From: Planctomycetota bacterium
GTDB taxonomy: Bacteria; Planctomycetota; UBA1135; UBA2386
Assembly: GCA_020638735.1 (NCBI GenBank)
Contig: JACKHZ010000012.1
Location: 434,001-498,000 of the forward strand
Length of the DNA: 64,000 nucleotides
Direction: 5' to 3'
Part shown: positions 59,811 through 64,000 of the stretch, piece after piece
Layout: every line of letters begins with the position of its first letter
How positions within the stretch are numbered: the stretch's first letter is position 1
The notes under the pieces: generated by a model
Told to the model about the DNA's origin: nothing
The model's input: the letters and a program-made list of their open reading frames with translations, nothing else
Databases searched by the model: none
Position numbers and translations under genes: made by a program

Positions 59811-61178
59811 TCAGTGCGACTGCTGGGCCGCTTCGCAGAACGACACGACGTAGCGGTACTGCTGGTCCTTGCCGCCCGCGTCGACCTCGACGAGGTAGCT
59901 GCTGCCCGGGCGAACCTGCAGGCCGCGGGCGCGGAACACGATGCAGGTGCCGGTGCCGAAGCCGCCGCCGGCGACGTGCAGCGCGTCGAGCTCGAGGGGC
60001 TCACCGGGCACGAAGTCCTCGTCGAGCGGGCGGATCGACGCGCGCAGCTCGGACGCCTTGGGCGCGCCGCCACTCATCGTCGCGATCGAGAACGCGCGCC
60101 TGGCGGTGAACAGGTCGACCGGCACGTAGCCCGCCGGTGGGTAGGCCACGACCGCCTGACCGCGCTTCGCCTTGCCGCTCGAGTCCATCGACCACATGGC
60201 GTGGAACCGGCCGGCGGTGCCGAAGCCCAGCCGCTTGAGCGTCGGGTTGAGGCACCAGCGGCGGTGGCCGATGCGGTCGATGTTGCCCGGGTCGCTGTCG
60301 TCCATGTAGCTGTCGACCGACGAGGCGAGCGGCCCGCCGACCGCGAGGTTGCTGTTGCTCGCGCCGGTGACGCCCTGCCGGTAGCGCGCCGCGTCGAAGC
60401 CGGGCGGCTGCGGCGGGTGGTGGTCGATGTCGCCGTTGGCCAGGCAGACCTCGGCGGCGGCGTCGCAGAGGTCGTTCCACTCGGGGATCAGCTCGAGGTC
60501 GTCCTGGCGCAGCCTGCACAGCAGGCGGTAGGCGCGCAGACGCTGCAGCGCGGCGTGGCGTTCGACGGCCTTCGGATCGCTGCGGATCGCGGCCTCGTCG
60601 GGCGGCGGTGCGGACAGCAGCGCGCGCAACCCGCCGAGCAGCTGCTCGCGCGGGGTCGCGAACGGCTCCAGACCGTCGAGCTCGACCAGCTCGCCGTCCT
60701 TCCACGTCTGCCGCGACAGCGTGTGGCGGTCCTGCTCGACGCGCACCGCGCCGTGCAGCACGCCGGCCTTGAACGCGGCGATCCGCGTGCGGCCGTCGGG
60801 GCGTGTGTCGGTCCACTTGCCGTCGCGTCGGCCGTCCTTGTAGGAGCCGCTCGACGACGTCGTGCCGTCCGCAGCGAACGTCTTGCTGGCGCCGTGCAGC
60901 ACGCCCTTGCGCCAGGTCGTCGTGCACAGCGGTCGACCCTGCGCGTCCCATTCGGCGTGCACGCCGTTGAGTTCACCGTGCTGCCAGGCCTCCAGCAGCA
61001 CACGGGTGCCGTTCTCGGCCCAGCGCTCCAGCGCGCCGTGCTTGTTGCCGTCGGTGTCGACGGTGTAGCGCTCGCGCAACGAGCCGTCGGCCCAGGTCGT
61101 CGTGCGCAGGTCCGCGTCGTCCTGCGCGGCCAGTCCGCAGGCGAGCAGCGGGCACAACAGTGCGAGGGCGGGGCGCAT
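59811..61178 (-). CDS. Exported protein with MORN repeats and C-terminal CAP-like domain
   Basis: A 455-aa exported protein. A signal peptide (ALLCPLLACGLAAQ) is followed by ~6 MORN-type repeats of about 22 residues (HGALERWAENG, LNGVHAEWDAQGRPL, HGASKTFAADG, RDGKWTDTRPDG, HGAVRVEQD). A helical linker (about 180-240) precedes a CAP/SCP-like domain (about 240-455) with HRRWCLNPTLKRLGFGTAGRF and FHAMWSMDSSG, the CAP family's H-R-x-x-L-x-P and core strands. MORN repeats are mostly a eukaryotic or surface-binding module. Exported CAP domains act in envelope or host-binding roles; the exact function is unknown. Confidence 0.75.
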   Translation of the reverse strand: MRPALALLCPLLACGLAAQDDADLRTTTWADGSLRERYTVDTDGNKHGALERWAENGTRVLLEAWQHGELNGVHAEWDAQGRPLCTTTWRKGVLHGASKTFAADGTTSSSGSYKDGRRDGKWTDTRPDGRTRIAAFKAGVLHGAVRVEQDRHTLSRQTWKDGELVELDGLEPFATPREQLLGGLRALLSAPPPDEAAIRSDPKAVERHAALQRLRAYRLLCRLRQDDLELIPEWNDLCDAAAEVCLANGDIDHHPPQPPGFDAARYRQGVTGASNSNLAVGGPLASSVDSYMDDSDPGNIDRIGHRRWCLNPTLKRLGFGTAGRFHAMWSMDSSGKAKRGQAVVAYPPAGYVPVDLFTARRAFSIATMSGGAPKASELRASIRPLDEDFVPGEPLELDALHVAGGGFGTGTCIVFRARGLQVRPGSSYLVEVDAGGKDQQYRYVVSFCEAAQQSH

Positions 61179-61184
61179 CGGCGC

Positions 61185-61190
61185 AGCATA
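61185..61190 (-). promoter_or_regulatory. Candidate -10 element (TATGCT) for the MORN-CAP gene
   Basis: Minus-strand TATGCT ends exactly 6 nt before the ATG at 61178. No Shine-Dalgarno between. Same hexamer as at the M49 peptidase gene. Confidence 0.35.
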
Positions 61191-61271
61191 GGGTCGAACG
61201 CCCGATCGGCGGGCGGGGGATCTGCTGTGGCCTCGGTGGACCTCGGCGCCGGGCCGCCCGATGATGCGGGG

Positions 61272-62972
61272 GTGACCCTTCGTCCTGCCCAACTGCTGCT
61301 CGTCGTGCTCCCGTTCGCCACGTGCCTGGCCGCGCAGGAGGAACCGGCCGCAGCGGAGCGTCAGCGGCTGTTCGACGAGGCGGCGAAGCGGCTCGGGACC
61401 GTCGGTTACGAGGTGCCGGCGAGCGTGAAGAGCGAGTCCCGCACCGGCAAGCAGGTCATCGCCGACTTCGAGGCACAGCAGGACGCGCTGATGCCGCGCC
61501 ACGCGTTCGCCTTGCAGCACGCGTTGTTCGCCGCGCTCGGCCTGCCGGCGGGTGACGACGTCGACGAGTTCCGCGAGCAGACCGTGGCGTCGATGGCGCG
61601 CGGGCTCAGCGCCTACTACGACCCGCTGCGAAAGGTGTTCGTCATGCTGCCGACGATGACGCGCGACGTCGCCGAAGCGCTCGGCGGCGGCGCCGGGCCG
61701 CTGGTCACGCACGAGCTGGTGCACGCGCACCAGGACGCGCGCGACGGCGGCCTCGTCGGCTACTTCGGCGGGCCGGACGGAACGCTCGATCGCGTGCTGG
61801 CGCGGCGCGTCGTCATCGAGGGCGAGGCCGAGCTGATGGCGGTGATCGCGATGGCCGGCGAGGAGAAGGGCGTCGAAGGCCTGCGCAGCGCGCTCGACTT
61901 CGGCGTGCTCGACCAGATGTTCGCGGGCGAGACGACCGGCATGCTCTACGACGCGGGGCGGCGGTTGGCGCTGGCCCGCTACGAGGCCGGCGGCCTCGAC
62001 GCGGTGCGCGGCCTGTGGACCGTTCCGCCGGCGTCCGGCGAGCAGGCGCTGCACGCCACCAAGTACGGCGCCGACGCGCCGGCGGCGGTGACGGTGCCGC
62101 AGGTCGGCGGCCTGACCGCGGCGCGGGAGACCACGCTCGGCGAGTTGATGACGCTCAACCTGCTGCGCCTGATCGGCGTGCCGCGGCTCCAGGCGTCGCT
62201 GGCGGCGGCCGGATGGGACGGCGACCTGCTGGTCGCGTTCGATCGCGGCGACGATCGCGACGTCGCGTTGGTTTGGCGCTCGCTGTGGGATCGCGACGAG
62301 GACGCGGCGGACTTCGCCGCGCGGCTGCGGCAGCGCGGCCGCGGCGTCGTCGAGGTCGAGGCGCGCATGGTCGACTGGGTGTTCGCCGCAGACGCGGAGC
62401 TGCAGCGGAGCGTCTCGGCCGCCTGCGGCGGCTCGCGCGCCGTGCCCGATCCGGTCGAGGACGACGCCGTCGGCACCGCCGCGGTCGAGGCCGCGCTGCG
62501 CGCCAGGATGGCGCAGACGTCGAGCGACGGCGAAGTCTGGCGGCACGACGCGGTCGGCCTCACCGTGCCGATCCCGGACGGTTGGGAGGTCAAGGAGGTC
62601 AACGGCGTCGAGATGCTCATCGATCCCGTGACCGGCAGGACCGGCTTCGCCCTCAACGCCAACGTGATGAAGGTCGCGCGCGGTCCCATCACCGACCTGC
62701 ACATGCTGCTCGACGTCAACCAGAAGCAGATGGAGCAGATGAACCTGACGGTCGATCGCTTCGAGGTCGTCGAGCGCGACGGCGTCGAGGTGCTCGAAGG
62801 CGAGTACCACGGCAAGATCGGCCGCATGGCGTCGATGCACTTCCTGCTGCTCGGCTACCTGCGCGGCGAGCAGCAGGTGTTCGTCACCGTCACGTCGTCG
62901 GACAAGCTGTGGGAGAAGCACGAGGGCGAGTTGCGCGAGCTGGTCGCGGGCATCCGCATCGCCAAGGAATGA
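61272..62972 (+). CDS. Exported HExxH protein of unknown specificity
   Basis: A 566-aa protein. A signal peptide (LLLVVLPFATCLAAQ) is followed by a helical domain with THELVHAHQD, an H-E-x-x-H zinc motif at H147-H151, and later a Glu-rich helix (VIEGEAELMAVIAMAGEE) that could supply the third ligand, as in gluzincins. The C-terminal ~150 residues form a PsbP/DUF1795-like alpha/beta domain (GLTVPIPDGWEVKEVNGVEML; LLGYLRGEQQVFVTVTSS). The GTG at 61272 is 94 bp from the divergent MORN-CAP start. Likely an envelope metalloprotease, based on the motif. Confidence 0.75.
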   Translation: MTLRPAQLLLVVLPFATCLAAQEEPAAAERQRLFDEAAKRLGTVGYEVPASVKSESRTGKQVIADFEAQQDALMPRHAFALQHALFAALGLPAGDDVDEFREQTVASMARGLSAYYDPLRKVFVMLPTMTRDVAEALGGGAGPLVTHELVHAHQDARDGGLVGYFGGPDGTLDRVLARRVVIEGEAELMAVIAMAGEEKGVEGLRSALDFGVLDQMFAGETTGMLYDAGRRLALARYEAGGLDAVRGLWTVPPASGEQALHATKYGADAPAAVTVPQVGGLTAARETTLGELMTLNLLRLIGVPRLQASLAAAGWDGDLLVAFDRGDDRDVALVWRSLWDRDEDAADFAARLRQRGRGVVEVEARMVDWVFAADAELQRSVSAACGGSRAVPDPVEDDAVGTAAVEAALRARMAQTSSDGEVWRHDAVGLTVPIPDGWEVKEVNGVEMLIDPVTGRTGFALNANVMKVARGPITDLHMLLDVNQKQMEQMNLTVDRFEVVERDGVEVLEGEYHGKIGRMASMHFLLLGYLRGEQQVFVTVTSSDKLWEKHEGELRELVAGIRIAKE

Positions 62973-62973
62973 C

Positions 62974-63603
62974 GTGGAGCACGACCTCGTCCAGCGTTTC
63001 GGCGCGATCGACATCTACCTGTTCGACCAGCTGCAGCGCGGCCGCATCGGCCCCGGCATGCGCATCCTCGACGCCGGCTGCGGCGGCGGGCGCAACCTGC
63101 TGTGGTTCTTGCAGGCCGGCTATGACGTGCGCGCGCTCGATCCGGACGCCGCAGCGATCGCCGCGGTGCGGGCGATGGCCGCGGAGCTCGGGCGGGAGGC
63201 CGACGAGCGGCGCTTCCGCGTCGAGTCGCTGGAGGCGTCGAGCTTCGACGCGGCGAGCGCCGACGTGGTGATCTGCAGCGCGGTGCTGCACTTCGCCCGC
63301 GATCCGGCGCACTTTCGCGCGATGCTCGACGGTGCGTGGCGGCTGTTGGCGCCGGGCGGGTTGTTGTTCGCGCGACTGGCCTCGTCGGTGGGGCTCGGCG
63401 GGAAGGTGGTCGCGCGCGGCGACGGGCGCTTCCTGCTGCCGGACGGCAGCGAGCGCTTCCTGATCGACGAGCAGGTGCTGATCGACGAAGCGCGGCGGCT
63501 CGGCGCCCAGCAGCTCGACCCGATCAAGTCGACGGTGGTGCAGGGCATGCGCACGATGGCGACGTGGGTGGTGCGGAGGCCGGCGTCGGTGGGTGACGGG
63601 TGA
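62974..63603 (+). CDS. SAM-dependent methyltransferase (class I)
   Basis: A 209-aa methyltransferase. Motif I is ILDAGCGGGRN near 31-41, with the acidic position of motif II in VRALDPDAAAI near 52. ADVVICSAVLHFARDP follows, then RLLAPGGLLFARL, both typical of the family. The substrate is unknown. The GTG start lies one base after the stop codon of the preceding gene (62970-62972), so it is in the same operon. It is convergent with carB. Confidence 0.85.
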   Translation: MEHDLVQRFGAIDIYLFDQLQRGRIGPGMRILDAGCGGGRNLLWFLQAGYDVRALDPDAAAIAAVRAMAAELGREADERRFRVESLEASSFDAASADVVICSAVLHFARDPAHFRAMLDGAWRLLAPGGLLFARLASSVGLGGKVVARGDGRFLLPDGSERFLIDEQVLIDEARRLGAQQLDPIKSTVVQGMRTMATWVVRRPASVGDG

Positions 63604-63656
63604 GCTGCCCGCCGGCCGGCGGCGACGGCAAGTAGCGCCGCCGCGGTAGGTCCGCG

Positions 63657-64000
63657 TTACCGCGCGAACGCGGCGTGGTGCTCCTGCAGCGGCCTCACCG
63701 CGATCGGGTGCTTCTGCCACTGTTCGAGGCCCTGGATCGTCGCCGAGGCCGCCGCCAGCGTGGTGATGCACGGGATGCGGTGCGTCGCCGCGGCGCTGCG
63801 GATCAGGCGGTCGTCGCTGCGTTCGCGGCGGCCGCTCGGCGTGTTGACGATCAGTCGCACCTCGCGGTTGACGATCAGGTCGAGCACGTGCGGGCGACCT
63901 TCGTGGATCTTGTGCACCACCTGCACCGGGATGCCGGCGTTCTTCAGCGCGCGCGCCGTGCCGGTGGTGGCGACGATCTCGAAGCCGAGGCCGTGCAGGC
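63657..64000 (-). CDS. carB: Carbamoyl-phosphate synthase large subunit, C-terminal part (truncated by the window edge)
   Basis: C-terminal end of CarB: the MGS-like allosteric domain is visible as HGLGFEIVATTGTARALKNAG, IPVQVVHKIHEGRPHVLDLI, VNREVRLIVNTPSGRRERSDD and the closing TAAASATIQGLEQW-type segment (here TLAAASATIQGLEQW). This domain binds UMP, IMP or ornithine regulators and precedes the stop at 63657. The rest of the gene lies beyond the window. The carbamoyl phosphate made feeds arginine and pyrimidine synthesis. Confidence 0.93.
   Translation of the reverse strand, partial: LHGLGFEIVATTGTARALKNAGIPVQVVHKIHEGRPHVLDLIVNREVRLIVNTPSGRRERSDDRLIRSAAATHRIPCITTLAAASATIQGLEQWQKHPIAVRPLQEHHAAFAR

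Overview
This window is roughly 70% GC and densely packed with genes. I recognise no IS element, phage gene, CRISPR array or rRNA. The organism is most likely a free-living Gram-negative member of the Planctomycetota. This is inferred from a one-per-window sulfatase, very large exported proteins of unknown function, kelch/beta-helix/paralogous secreted proteins, an ECF-sigma operon beside PilM/N/O-type genes, and a MoxR-DUF58-VWA (Bat-type) operon. No 16S gene is present to confirm it.

Layout. 1-9.4 kb: 5'-truncated class II photolyase, sulfatase, secreted kelch protein, TlpA-like thioredoxin protein, a divergent pair (DUF2231 membrane protein / membrane-anchored LuxR-type regulator), and a lipoprotein peptidase of the dipeptidyl-peptidase III family. 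9.3-16.8 kb: RRM RNA-binding protein with a long structured leader, small conserved protein, fatty acid desaturase, SnoaL-like protein, tRNA-Arg(CCT), SppA, uridine kinase, HIT protein, TPR protein. 16.8-22.5 kb: a minus-strand sulfide-oxidation/persulfide cluster (peroxiredoxin, MBL-rhodanese protein, sulfide:quinone reductase, TauE/SafE exporter) downstream of a sigma-54 activator gene; a -24/-12-like element and a cluster of GTYAAC repeats lie between activator and operon. 22.5-28.2 kb: exported galactose-oxidase-like beta-propeller protein, a broken secreted-protein gene, and a beta-helix protein built from exact 588-bp units. 28.3-38.5 kb: ferritin-like protein, membrane-anchored trypsin-like protease, ribBA, then an operon of ECF sigma factor, anti-sigma-like protein, small membrane proteins, a fused PilM/GspL-like protein, a PilO/GspM-like protein and a lipoprotein, followed by a coiled-coil/RelE-like protein and aat. 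38.6-48.6 kb: Bat-type operon (1329-aa exported protein, MoxR ATPase, DUF58, DUF4381-like, two VWA proteins, DUF2809), then a small secreted helical protein with an in-frame TGA followed by 36 further coding-like codons and a SECIS-like hairpin. 48.6-64 kb: DUF2459-like protein, a 2129-aa exported protein, a tandem pair of secreted paralogues, transaldolase, lipoprotein, MORN-CAP protein, HExxH exported protein, methyltransferase, and the 3' end of carB.

Two patterns cut across genes. First, at least ten genes without an obvious Shine-Dalgarno have a TANNNT hexamer 6-10 nt before the start codon, which is the geometry of leaderless transcripts; I used it to choose several starts. Second, the small secreted helical protein next to the Bat operon may be a UGA-decoding (selenocysteine, U-x-x-C) protein. 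Starts were chosen by homology, signal peptide position, operon overlap or this -10 spacing, so many differ from the longest open frame.
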